A stretch of 14,497 bases of DNA from JBIIUJ01 sp044340025 (lineage in GTDB: Bacteria > Pseudomonadota > Alphaproteobacteria > Caulobacterales > Aquidulcibacteraceae): the NCBI GenBank assembly GCA_044340025.1, contig JBIIUJ010000063.1, positions 1-14,497 on the forward strand, written 5' to 3'. The notes under the pieces are model-generated. The model was not told the origin of the DNA. It did no database searches and worked only from the letters and a program-made list of their open reading frames with translations. Position 1 is the first letter of the stretch; each line of letters begins with the position of its first letter. Made by a program: the position numbers and the translations under genes. Positions 1 through 5,928 of this stretch are shown here, piece after piece.

Positions 1-1
1 G

Positions 2-835
2 GCGCAAGCGCGCACCGCCCTTTTCTTCGGCTTTGGCTATGTTGCGGCGGCGATGGCGTCGCGGCTTGCCGCCTCGGGCTGGGCGATCGTGGGCACAAGC
101 CGCAGCGGCGCCCCCCAGCCGGGCGCGCAGATGATTGCGTTTTCCGGTGCGTTTTCAACGGCTTTGGATGAAGCCATTGGCTGCGCGCAAGCCATCGTCT
201 GCTCCATCCCGCCCGCCGAGACGGGATGCCCCGCCGCCCTCGCCTTCCCCGAACGGCTGGCCGCCAGCCGGGCCTGGAAAGCCTATCTCTCGACCACGGG
301 CGTCTATGGCGACCGGGGCGGGCGCTGGGCGTTCGAGGACGACCCGCCCACGCCGCAGAGCCCCGAAGCCGCCCGCCGCGCGCTTGCCGAGACGCAATGG
401 CGCGGCTTTGGCGGCCATGTCTTCCGGCTGCCTGGCATCTATGGTCCCGGCCGCTCGCCGTTCGAGCGGATCGCCGAGCGGCGCATCCATAAGCCGGGCC
501 AGGTCTTTTCCCGCGCCCACCGCGACGATATCGCCGCCGCACTCATCGCCAGCCTCGCCCGGCCAAACCCGGGCCGGATCTACAACATCTGCGACGACGA
601 GCCCGAAGCGAGCCCGGTGGTGAGCGCCTATGCCGCGGCTCTTCTGGGCGTGGCGCCGGGCCCGCTCGTGCCCGTGGAAGAGGCCGGGCTCAGCCCGATG
701 GGCCAGCGCTTCTACGCGGAATGCAAGCGCGTCTCGAACGCGCGGGCCAAAGCAGAACTGGGCTGGCGGCCAGCCTATCCCAGCTATCGCGAGGGTCTGG
801 CGGCGATCCTTGAAACGGGCGGCTACAATAACTAG
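2..835 (+). CDS. SDR / NAD-dependent epimerase-like protein, 5' end missing
   Basis: The reading frame is open from base 2, so the gene enters from the left edge and its true start lies outside the window. The dinucleotide-binding motif FGFGYVAAAMA is encoded before the first in-frame ATG (53), so that ATG is internal. About 277 residues are visible. They hold an N-terminal Rossmann fold, a YGDRGG segment after LSTTGVYG (the usual Ser/Thr-Thr and Tyr region of extended SDRs), the LPGIYGPGRSP motif, and a C-terminal substrate domain with YNICDDEP and ELGWRPAYPSYREGL. This pattern matches extended SDRs of the YeeZ / nucleoside-diphosphate-sugar epimerase type, which are probably cytoplasmic. 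The canonical YxxxK motif is not obvious, as is common in the YeeZ branch. Substrate unknown. The family call is confident, the function is not. It is unrelated in role to the catabolic genes further right. Confidence 0.85.
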   Translation, partial: AQARTALFFGFGYVAAAMASRLAASGWAIVGTSRSGAPQPGAQMIAFSGAFSTALDEAIGCAQAIVCSIPPAETGCPAALAFPERLAASRAWKAYLSTTGVYGDRGGRWAFEDDPPTPQSPEAARRALAETQWRGFGGHVFRLPGIYGPGRSPFERIAERRIHKPGQVFSRAHRDDIAAALIASLARPNPGRIYNICDDEPEASPVVSAYAAALLGVAPGPLVPVEEAGLSPMGQRFYAECKRVSNARAKAELGWRPAYPSYREGLAAILETGGYNN

Positions 836-897
836 CTACGCTGCGCCTACACACCAACGGGCAAATGGCGGTTTGGTTCAACAGGGCGGAGGCCATC

Positions 898-1134
898 ATG
901 GGCGTCGAAGACTATGACGTTGAACTTTATCAAGATATCGAAGAGCTTGTAGATCAAGGCGAGCTTGAAGAAGGCACCGCCGCCTTTGGCATAAGTCAAC
1001 AAGTAATTCATCTTGGATATGACTCTCTCAGCGTCAAACAAAAAAACGTCTTTAATCAAATACTGGTCCCAGCATTGAAACAATTACGTATAGAGCGTGA
1101 AATGCAACATAAGATTGCACGCGCACCAAAGTGA
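898..1134 (+). CDS. Small hypothetical protein, AT-richer than neighbours
   Basis: A 78-residue protein. The ATG at 898 is chosen because GCGGAGG lies five bases upstream. An in-frame ATG at 865 would add 11 residues but has no comparable ribosome binding site. The N-terminal half is strongly acidic (DYDVELYQDIEELVDQGELEEG). The middle reads GISQQVIHLGYDSLSVKQKNVF and the C-terminus is basic. I have the impression of a recurring small-protein family with a GIAxxVIxxGYDSLSxKQxxVF core, of unknown function, often in accessory regions. I cannot name it. There is no signal peptide, membrane segment or cysteine. Codon use (AAA, CAA, ATA, ACA) is clearly AT-richer than the flanking genes, suggesting recent acquisition. 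It stands alone, between the epimerase-like gene and a terminator belonging to the opposite strand. Confidence 0.7.
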   Translation: MGVEDYDVELYQDIEELVDQGELEEGTAAFGISQQVIHLGYDSLSVKQKNVFNQILVPALKQLRIEREMQHKIARAPK

Positions 1135-1195
1135 TTTGGCCGTCTGCAAGCCGTCAGACATCGAGCCAAGCGCAAAGCGCGCCGAGCAAAAACGC

Positions 1196-1234
1196 CATAA
1201 AAAGAGGCCGCAGCGTGGATCACGCCGCGGCCTC
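1196..1234 (-). terminator. Intrinsic terminator for the minus-strand CC_3452-type gene
   Basis: An interrupted hairpin with outer arms GAGGCCGC (1204-1211) and GCGGCCTC (1227-1234), inner arms GCGTG (1213-1217) and CACGC (1221-1225), and a three-base loop. One A/C mismatch separates the two stem parts. On the minus strand the hairpin is followed directly by CTTTTTATGG, a U-tract. It lies 34 bases past the stop of the 1269-1580 gene, so it fits a rho-independent terminator for that gene. Read on the plus strand there is no T-run after the stem. Confidence 0.8.
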
Positions 1235-1268
1235 GAGAGATCTCCCGGGGAGGAGAGAAGCGGAAAAA

Positions 1269-1580
1269 TCAGCCCCGCGCGCGTGTGTTGCACTGGGCGA
1301 GCTCTTCAGCGGAGAGCTTCACCTCGTCGGTGCCGAATTCGGTGACGCGGCCCAGCTCCTGGGCGACGCGCATGCAGTCGCGCACCGCAGGCGTGCGACG
1401 CGGCAGTTCACCTGTGCAGGTGTCGCCGGCGCAAGACCACACGACGGAGGCGGCGACCACATCATTGTCGGGGCGCTCGAACGCCTTTTCGATCTTCACG
1501 ACATGGACGCGCTTGGGCGCAGCAGAGACTGGCGCAGACAGAGCGAAAGCGGCGATCAGGGCAAGCATAAGGGCGCGCAT
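1269..1580 (-). CDS. Secreted CC_3452 family-like protein
   Basis: A 103-residue protein with a clear signal peptide: Met-Arg, then a hydrophobic run (ALMLALIAAFAL), then a probable cleavage after SAPVSA. The mature part has four cysteines in the pattern WSCAGDTCTGELPRRTP, CMRVAQELG and AQCNTR. This matches the small alphaproteobacterial family annotated as CC_3452 family protein, whose function is unknown. It is probably periplasmic, with the cysteines possibly forming two disulfides. The ATG at 1580 is chosen because GGAG sits seven bases upstream. A TTG two codons further upstream (1586) would almost touch that site. The gene is monocistronic, with its own terminator downstream and an unusual palindrome-rich spacer upstream (1581-1785). 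Family assignment is from recalled motif pattern. Confidence 0.82.
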   Translation of the reverse strand: MRALMLALIAAFALSAPVSAAPKRVHVVKIEKAFERPDNDVVAASVVWSCAGDTCTGELPRRTPAVRDCMRVAQELGRVTEFGTDEVKLSAEELAQCNTRARG

Positions 1581-1626
1581 GGGCAAACTCCAGAACGGGG
1601 CGTCCCTGGGGAGGAGACAGGATCGG

Positions 1627-1646
1627 GCATGACGCAGGCGTCATGC
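1627..1646. promoter_or_regulatory. Perfect inverted repeat, candidate operator
   Basis: Arms GCATGACGC (1627-1635) and GCGTCATGC (1638-1646) are exact reverse complements separated by AG. The repeat ends about 46 bases upstream of the ATG at 1580, where a promoter/operator would be expected. On the minus strand TTGAGC lies immediately before it, a possible -35 element, but no convincing -10 was found. There is no T-run beside it, so it is not a terminator. The binding protein is unknown. Confidence 0.4.
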
Positions 1647-1684
1647 TCAACCCGTAGCCGACCGCGTGAGCGATGTCCAGCGGA

Positions 1685-1720
1685 ATAATGAATAAATCGC
1701 GCTTCGTTCAGTGCGAAGCG
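1685..1720 (-). terminator. Possible weak terminator after the CurA-like gene
   Basis: A hairpin with exact seven-base arms, CGCTTCG (1700-1706) and CGAAGCG (1714-1720), and a seven-base loop. It lies 66 bases past the stop of the minus-strand reductase gene. On the minus strand it is followed by CGATTTATTCATTATTCC, AT-rich but not a pure U-tract. It could end the reductase transcript, or mark the AT-rich upstream promoter region of the 1269-1580 gene. Confidence 0.35.
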
Positions 1721-1785
1721 GTTCACACGGGTGTGAGGGTCATGACGCGCCCGCCAGAAGCGCCCGCGCGGCGGGTTGCTCGGCC

Positions 1786-2796
1786 CTACCCCACCTTCAA
1801 GAGCTGCTTGCCGAAATTCTCGCCCTGAAACAGGCGCATGAGCGTGCGCGGCGTGTTCTCGAAACCCTCCTGGATGTCTTCCTTGAAGCGGATGCGGTCT
1901 TGCCGGATCCATTGCGTCATGCGGCGGCGGGCGAGCGGATATTCGCTCATCCAGTCCAGCACGATGAAGCCGGCCATCGTGGCGCGCATGAAGATCAGGT
2001 TGAAGTAATTCTGCGGGCCGGCCGGCATTTTGCCGACGGTATAGCGGCTGATGCCGCCGCAGATCACCACGCGCGCATGCATCGCGAGCCTGGAGAGCAT
2101 GTCGTCGAGGATCGACCCGCCGACATTGTCGAAGATCACATCGATTCCGCCGGGGCAGAGTTCATTCAATCGATCGCGGACGTTCTCGCTCTTGTAGTCG
2201 ATCGCCGCGTCATAGCCGCACTCATTCACGATCCAGGCGCACTTTTCCGGCCCACCGGCGATGCCGATGACGCGGCAGCCCATGATCCTGGCGATCTGGC
2301 CGACCATGGAGCCCGTGGCCCCCGCCGCGCCCGAGACCACCACCGTATCCCCCGGCTGTGGCTTGCCCACGCGGATGAAACCGAAATAGGCGGTCATGCC
2401 CGTGGTGCCGAGCGCGCCGAGATAGGCGGTGGCGAGATCGGCGTCCCTGATCTTCTCCAGACCGTCGCCGGAGATCGTGGGATATTCCTGCCAGCACAGC
2501 ATGCCGGCGACGAGATCGCCGGGCTTGTATTTCGGGTGCTGGCTCTCGATCACCTCGCCAAGGCCGGAGCCGCGCATCACCTCGCCGATCTCGGTTGGCG
2601 CGACATAGCCGCCGATATTCTCCATCCAGCCCTTCTGGGCGGGATCAAAGCCGAGGTAGCGCGTTTTCAAAAGCACCTCGCCCGGGCCGGGCGCGCGCAC
2701 CGGGCTCTCCACCAGCTTGAAATCCCCATCCTGGAGGGGGCGGCCGAGGGGGCGGTCATTGATCAACCATTGGCGGTGGGTTGCGGGCGCGGTCAT
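1786..2796 (-). CDS. NADP-dependent oxidoreductase, CurA/YncB type (MDR superfamily)
   Basis: A 336-residue zinc-independent medium-chain reductase. It would use NADPH to reduce the double bond of alpha,beta-unsaturated carbonyls, as known for curcumin reductase CurA and leukotriene/prostaglandin reductases. The sequence shows an N-terminal GroES-like domain (from about residue 20; RYLGFDPAQKGWM, residues 46-58). The hallmark LGALGTTGMTAYFG is at 127-140. The nucleotide-binding motif SGAAGATGSMVGQIA is at 155-169, and IDVIFDNVGG at 218-227. No zinc-ligand pattern is seen. The start at 2796 has AGGAGA five bases upstream. A longer frame continues upstream but would overlap the divergent antitoxin gene and carries no SDR or MDR signal. 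It is single and divergent from the toxin-antitoxin pair (66-base spacer). Physiological substrate unknown. A part in the nearby catabolic set is possible but unproven. Confidence 0.9.
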   Translation of the reverse strand: MTAPATHRQWLINDRPLGRPLQDGDFKLVESPVRAPGPGEVLLKTRYLGFDPAQKGWMENIGGYVAPTEIGEVMRGSGLGEVIESQHPKYKPGDLVAGMLCWQEYPTISGDGLEKIRDADLATAYLGALGTTGMTAYFGFIRVGKPQPGDTVVVSGAAGATGSMVGQIARIMGCRVIGIAGGPEKCAWIVNECGYDAAIDYKSENVRDRLNELCPGGIDVIFDNVGGSILDDMLSRLAMHARVVICGGISRYTVGKMPAGPQNYFNLIFMRATMAGFIVLDWMSEYPLARRRMTQWIRQDRIRFKEDIQEGFENTPRTLMRLFQGENFGKQLLKVG

Positions 2797-2862
2797 GGGC
2801 GTCTCCTGTGAGTTGCGGCCCTTTGGGCGGTGTGAGAGCCTCTGAGGGCAAGGAGCGCCGCC

Positions 2863-3084
2863 ATGGGCCGTTGGGAACGGATTGTCGCGAAGGTCGAGGC
2901 GATGGATGAGGACGAGCGCGAGGCCGTGGCCGCCGCTCTGGAGGCTGTCCTTGCAGACCGCCAGGGCGAGAGCGTTCTGACGCCGGAGCAGGTCGTGGAA
3001 GTCGAGCGGCGACTGGCTGAGCCGGTCGAATACGCGAGCGATGAAGAGGTGGAGGCTTTCTTCGCGGAGTACGCCAAGCCTTGA
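2863..3084 (+). CDS. Putative antitoxin of a RelE/ParE-type module
   Basis: A 73-residue acidic, mostly helical protein directly upstream of and overlapping a RelE/ParE-like toxin. It starts at ATG 2863 with AAGGAG eight bases upstream. The C-terminal half, LTPEQVVEVERRLAEPVEYASDEEVEAFF, resembles the toxin-wrapping tail of small antitoxins of this class. The N-terminal half (ERIVAKVEAMDEDEREAVAAALEAVL) is a helix-turn-helix-like amphipathic segment but not a clear ribbon-helix-helix. Identification rests mainly on size, charge and gene order. By analogy it would neutralise the toxin by direct binding and, with it, repress the operon. The promoter should lie in the 66-base spacer shared with the reductase gene, which contains GCCC-TTT-GGGC, a weak dyad. 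Confidence 0.72.
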   Translation: MGRWERIVAKVEAMDEDEREAVAAALEAVLADRQGESVLTPEQVVEVERRLAEPVEYASDEEVEAFFAEYAKP

Positions 3085-3359
3085 CGTATCGAATTCGTTG
3101 GCTGCGAGGCGCCCTCCGGGACCTGAATGCGCATGCAGCCTGGCTGAAGCAATTCCCGCAGGCAAAGCCGACCGAGACAATCAACCTTATCCGCGCAACC
3201 GCAATCAGACTTGCTCTTTTGGGCGACGTCGGTCGGCCCGATGGGGGAGGCGGTCGTCGCACAATTCTTGTGAGCGGCCGTCCTTATCGGCTGGTCTACC
3301 GCGTCGCTGGCGATGCGATCGAGATCATCGCCGTCTTCCACACCGCGCAGGACCGCTAG
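3081..3359 (+). CDS. Type II toxin, RelE/ParE family
   Basis: A 92-residue basic protein with the family layout. It has the N-terminal strand MTYRIRWLRGALRDLNAHAAWL, a helical middle with ETINLIRATAIRLALLGDVGRPDG, and then RTILVSGRPYRLVYRVAGDAIEIIAVFHTAQDR, the beta-sheet core that ends RelE/ParE toxins (arginine-rich strand, Tyr-Arg-Val, His near the C-terminus). Members either poison gyrase (ParE) or cleave ribosome-bound mRNA (RelE). The GRPDGGGGRR turn and VFHTAQDR ending look more ParE-like. The start is TTG at 3081, which overlaps the antitoxin stop in TTGA, so the two are translationally coupled. No ATG is available near the family N-terminus. The frame looks intact. The gene converges on the SDR remnant, with five bases between their stop codons. 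Confidence 0.85.
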   Translation: MTYRIRWLRGALRDLNAHAAWLKQFPQAKPTETINLIRATAIRLALLGDVGRPDGGGGRRTILVSGRPYRLVYRVAGDAIEIIAVFHTAQDR

Positions 3360-3364
3360 CCCTC

Positions 3365-3616
3365 TCATCCCAGCCGCCCGCCTTCAGCCAGCCAGCCTGC
3401 GTCGGCGATGAGGTCGACCCAGCCCTGTTCTTCGGCGACGTCCTGACGGCGGAAGGTCTGGCCCAGCTCGGCGGCCAGCGCCTCGCCCTTCTCGGCCTGC
3501 ACGTCGGTGAGCACCACCTGTGCGCCTTCGGCGGCGAAAAGGGGGGCGGTCTCCGCTCCGATCCCGGAGGCCGCGCCGGTGACGATGGCGATCTTGGAGG
3601 CGAGGCGGTCAGGCAT
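3365..3616 (-). pseudogene. Truncated short-chain dehydrogenase (N-terminal remnant)
   Basis: An 83-codon frame with a normal SDR start: MPDRLASKIAIVTGAASGIG (cofactor motif TGxxxGIG), then a Rossmann half with LFAAEGAQVVLTDVQAEKGEALAAELG and a DVAEEQGW segment. It stops at GGRLG, close to where the NNAG strand should begin. Classical SDRs have about 250 residues, so the Ser-Tyr-Lys catalytic residues and the rest of the fold are missing. The convergent toxin gene ends five bases beyond its stop, so the lost part was probably replaced or deleted when the toxin-antitoxin segment arrived. The visible part resembles the intact SDR at 5929-6702. The repeat copy at 3636 begins 20 bases upstream of its start. 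It could be expressed as a short protein but should have no dehydrogenase activity. Confidence 0.78.
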
Positions 3617-3635
3617 GGTGTGCACCAACGTCTTT

Positions 3636-3756
3636 CCTCCCCCGTTCACGGGGGAGGTGGCCGCAGGGCCGGAGGGGGGAGCAAAAGCCCACTGCCCCCT
3701 TTGTCGGCTCCGCCGCCCTTGTCGCAGTGCGCCAAGCCCCCGCGTGCGGGGGCAGA
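3636..3756 (+). repeat. GC-rich interspersed repeat, copy A
   Basis: This 121-base element has two strong hairpins. The first is CCTCCCCC-GTTCAC-GGGGGAGG (3636-3657), followed by TGGCCGCAGGGCCGGAGGGG. The second is CCCCCGC-GT-GCGGGGG (3737-3752), preceded by GGCTCCGCCGCCCTTGTCGC and AGTGCGCCAAG. Copy B (6733-6851) has the same layout and near-identical ends, in the same orientation. The element fills the spacer between the SDR remnant and the E1 beta gene. It contains no coding sequence and resembles the non-autonomous palindromic intergenic repeats common in alphaproteobacterial genomes. Confidence 0.85.
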
Positions 3757-3764
3757 CAGCTGCG

Positions 3765-4775
3765 CTAAGCATACGCCCGCACCGCCTCCACCGCCGCGCG
3801 GATGCGGGCGGGGCTGGGGAGATATTCATCCTCCAGATTGGGCGCAAAGGGCACGGGCGTGTGCGGGCAGGTCACCATCTTGATGGGCGCTTTCAGGTGC
3901 CTGAACGCCTTGTCCGCCATGATGCCGGCGATATCGGCGGCCACCGAGCAGCGCGGCGGGCTTTCTTCCACGATCACCAGCCGGCCGGTGCGCGAGACGC
4001 TTTCGATGATCGTCTCCTCGTCCAGCGGCGAGGTGGTGCGCGGATCGATCACCTCCGCGTCGATGCCGTCCTTGGCAAGCTGTTTGGCGGCGGCGAGCGC
4101 GCGCGGCGTCATGGCGCCCAAAGCGACAATCGTTACGTCCTCGCCCTCGCGCGCCACGCGCGCTTCTCCGAACGGGATGCGATAGGCCTCGTCGGGCACT
4201 TCCTCCTCGGTGTCATAGAGCACCTTGGATTCGAGGAAGATGACCGGATCATCGTCGCGGATCGCCTGGATCAAGAGGCCCTTGGCGTCATAGGCGGACG
4301 ATGGGCAGACCACCTTCAGCCCCGGCACCATGGTGAAGAGGGGCGTTAGCGTCTGGCTGTGCTGGGCGCCGGCGCGGAAGCCCGCGCCCACCATCGCGCG
4401 GATGACGAGCGGTGTCGTGGCCTTGCCGCCGAACATGTAGCGGAACTTCGCCGCCTGATTGTAGATCTGGTCGAAACAGACGCCGACGAAATCGACGAAC
4501 ATGATCTCCGCCACAGGGCGCAGTCCCGTCGCGGCGGCCCCGGCGGCTGCGCCCACGATGGCGCTCTCGCTGATGGGCGTATCGATCACGCGGGACGGCC
4601 CGAACTGGGTCCAGAGGCCTGCGGTGACGCCCAGCACCCCGCCGACGCTGCCGGTTGCACCCGGCGCGCCCGTGCCGCCGGCGACATCCTCGCCGATCAG
4701 GATGACGCGGCTGTCGCGCTCCATCTCCATGCGCAGCGCTTCGTTGATGGCGGTGCGGTAGCTCTTCTTCGGCAT
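3765..4775 (-). CDS. Thiamine-dependent 2-oxoacid/acetoin dehydrogenase, E1 beta subunit
   Basis: A 336-residue beta subunit of a heterotetrameric E1 component. With the alpha subunit it would decarboxylate a 2-oxoacid (or cleave acetoin) and pass the acyl group to the lipoyl arm of an E2 protein. Visible family signatures are the N-terminal TAINEALRMEMERD, LIGEDVAGGTGAPGATGSV (residues 26-44), VIDTPISESAIVGAAAGAA, IMFVDFVG, and AGAQHSQTLTPLFTMVPGLKVV (about 135-156). The C-terminal part with DPRTTSPLDEETI is the usual E1-beta/transketolase C domain. The length is normal. The start at 4775 has GGAG very close and a second G-rich tract further upstream. It follows the alpha gene after 12 bases, clearly one operon. 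It resembles acetoin/pyruvate-type beta subunits (AcoB, PdhB). Substrate not determinable, because no E2 or E3 gene is present. Confidence 0.93.
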   Translation of the reverse strand: MPKKSYRTAINEALRMEMERDSRVILIGEDVAGGTGAPGATGSVGGVLGVTAGLWTQFGPSRVIDTPISESAIVGAAAGAAATGLRPVAEIMFVDFVGVCFDQIYNQAAKFRYMFGGKATTPLVIRAMVGAGFRAGAQHSQTLTPLFTMVPGLKVVCPSSAYDAKGLLIQAIRDDDPVIFLESKVLYDTEEEVPDEAYRIPFGEARVAREGEDVTIVALGAMTPRALAAAKQLAKDGIDAEVIDPRTTSPLDEETIIESVSRTGRLVIVEESPPRCSVAADIAGIMADKAFRHLKAPIKMVTCPHTPVPFAPNLEDEYLPSPARIRAAVEAVRAYA

Positions 4776-4787
4776 CTCTCCGCCCCC

Positions 4788-5753
4788 TCAATAGCTCTTG
4801 TAAACGTCGGTGGTGAGGCTGGAGAGCGGCGGCGGCGGGGCGGCGAGGGCTGCTTCCACAGCGTCTTCCACCTCGGCCATCACGGCCTCGTCGATCGCGT
4901 CGAAATCGGCCTGGTCCAGCAGGCGCACGTCCGTCACCTTGTCGCGGAAGATGGCGAGGCAATCGATGGCAAGGTTCTCCGCCATCTCCTCCCTGGTGCG
5001 ATAGGCCTGCGGATCGCCGACGAAATGGCCTTTCCAGCGCGGCGGCTTGGTCTCGATGAAGCTGGGGCCGCCGCCATCGCGCGCGCGCTCGAGCGCCCGG
5101 CGCATGGCTTCAGCCACAGCGAAGAAATCCGCCCCGTCCGCCACTTCGGCCGGCAGGCCGAAGCCTTCGGCCCGTTTGGCGATGGAGGGCGCCCCCACCG
5201 CATAGGAGGCGTGGGTGAACTCGCCATAGCCGTTGTTCTCGATCACGAAGATCATCGGGACCTTCAGCACCACCGCCATGTTCATGGCCTCGAACGTCGT
5301 TCCCTGGTTGGAGGCGCCGTCGCCGCCGAAGCTGACCGCCACCTTGCCGTTGCCCAGCGTCTTGGCGGTGAGGGCCGCGCCCACCGCGAGCGGCGGCGAG
5401 CCGCCGACGATGGCGTTCGCGCCCAGCATCCCCTTGGAAAGATCGGCGATATGCATCGAGCCGCCCTTGCCGTTGCACAGGCCGCCTGCCTTGCCGAAAA
5501 TCTCCAGCATCATGCCCTTCACATCGCAGCCCTTGGCGATGCAATGGCCGTGGCCGCGGTGGGTGGAGCCGATATAGTCCTCGTCCGAGAGATCGTGGCA
5601 GATGCCGACGCCGGAGGCTTCAGAGCCCGTATAGACGTGGACGAAGCCCGGAACGTTTCCGAGGGCGAATTCCTTTTCCACCCGCTCCTCAAACGCGCGA
5701 ATGGTCTTCATGCGCCGATAGGCGCGCTTCAGCTCGTCGCGGCTGAATTGCAT
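4788..5753 (-). CDS. Thiamine-dependent 2-oxoacid/acetoin dehydrogenase, E1 alpha subunit
   Basis: A 321-residue alpha subunit carrying the thiamine-diphosphate motif: GDGASNQG at 144-151 and ENNGYG at 172-177, the GDG(x)n NN pattern that holds magnesium and cofactor. Other family segments are RTxRAFEERV-like TIRAFEERV (17-25), GSTHRGHGHCIAKG (62-75), GGLCNGKGGSMH (90-101) and GANAIVGGSPPLAVGAA (111-127). The length fits short AcoA/PdhA-type subunits. The start at 5753 is supported by AGGGAG about nine bases upstream. It is the first gene of the minus-strand operon with E1 beta, divergent from the SDR-P450-acyl-CoA dehydrogenase run and separated by 175 bases with a palindromic site. It may process a 2-oxoacid or acyloin formed by the neighbouring pathway. 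Acetoin dehydrogenase is an alternative, with no linked evidence. Confidence 0.93.
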   Translation of the reverse strand: MQFSRDELKRAYRRMKTIRAFEERVEKEFALGNVPGFVHVYTGSEASGVGICHDLSDEDYIGSTHRGHGHCIAKGCDVKGMMLEIFGKAGGLCNGKGGSMHIADLSKGMLGANAIVGGSPPLAVGAALTAKTLGNGKVAVSFGGDGASNQGTTFEAMNMAVVLKVPMIFVIENNGYGEFTHASYAVGAPSIAKRAEGFGLPAEVADGADFFAVAEAMRRALERARDGGGPSFIETKPPRWKGHFVGDPQAYRTREEMAENLAIDCLAIFRDKVTDVRLLDQADFDAIDEAVMAEVEDAVEAALAAPPPPLSSLTTDVYKSY

Positions 5754-5827
5754 GGGCGTTGCTCCCTGAGCAGCCTCTCGGACGGACCGCTTCCTGGCTG
5801 GCAAACTCGCGGCGCGCGAAAAAAAGT

Positions 5828-5839
5828 CAAGCGTGCTTG
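5828..5839. promoter_or_regulatory. Candidate TetR operator in the divergent promoter region
   Basis: CAAGC-GT-GCTTG is a perfect palindrome, 75 bases from the E1 alpha start and 89 from the SDR start. It lies inside the only AT-richer part of this spacer. On the minus strand it overlaps TTGACT (5825-5830), a possible -35. On the plus strand TTGTTT (5837-5842) is followed after 17 bases by TTTAGT (5860-5865), a weak -35/-10 pair. A TetR encoded at 9461 or 11966 could therefore control both directions from one site. The site-to-protein link is inference. Confidence 0.45.
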
Positions 5840-5928
5840 TTTTACGCCGCTCGTTTCGTTTTAGTGCGTGCATGGAAGCGGGCCGCAGAGCCCGCCCCGC
5901 CGCTTGGCGGCTCCTGGGAGGCAGAACC

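Noticed and set aside
1711..2811. Long plus-strand open frame of 366 codons
   Set aside because: Antisense to the CurA-like reductase. Its His/Asp/Ala-rich translation with no domain is typical of the shadow frame of a GC-rich gene.
3636..3756. CRISPR-like or transposon explanation for the GC-rich hairpins
   Set aside because: Only two full copies lie kilobases apart, with no spacer array. No transposase or clear target duplications are seen. They fit dispersed palindromic intergenic repeats better.
4359..5864. Long plus-strand open frame of about 500 codons
   Set aside because: Antisense to E1 beta and E1 alpha, both of which have full family motifs. Repetitive HH/GG/RR composition, no ribosome binding site.
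5833..5928. Upstream start for the SDR at 5929
   Set aside because: It would begin inside the palindromic site and add 32 Arg-rich residues before the Rossmann strand. GTG 5929 has GGGAGG at proper spacing.
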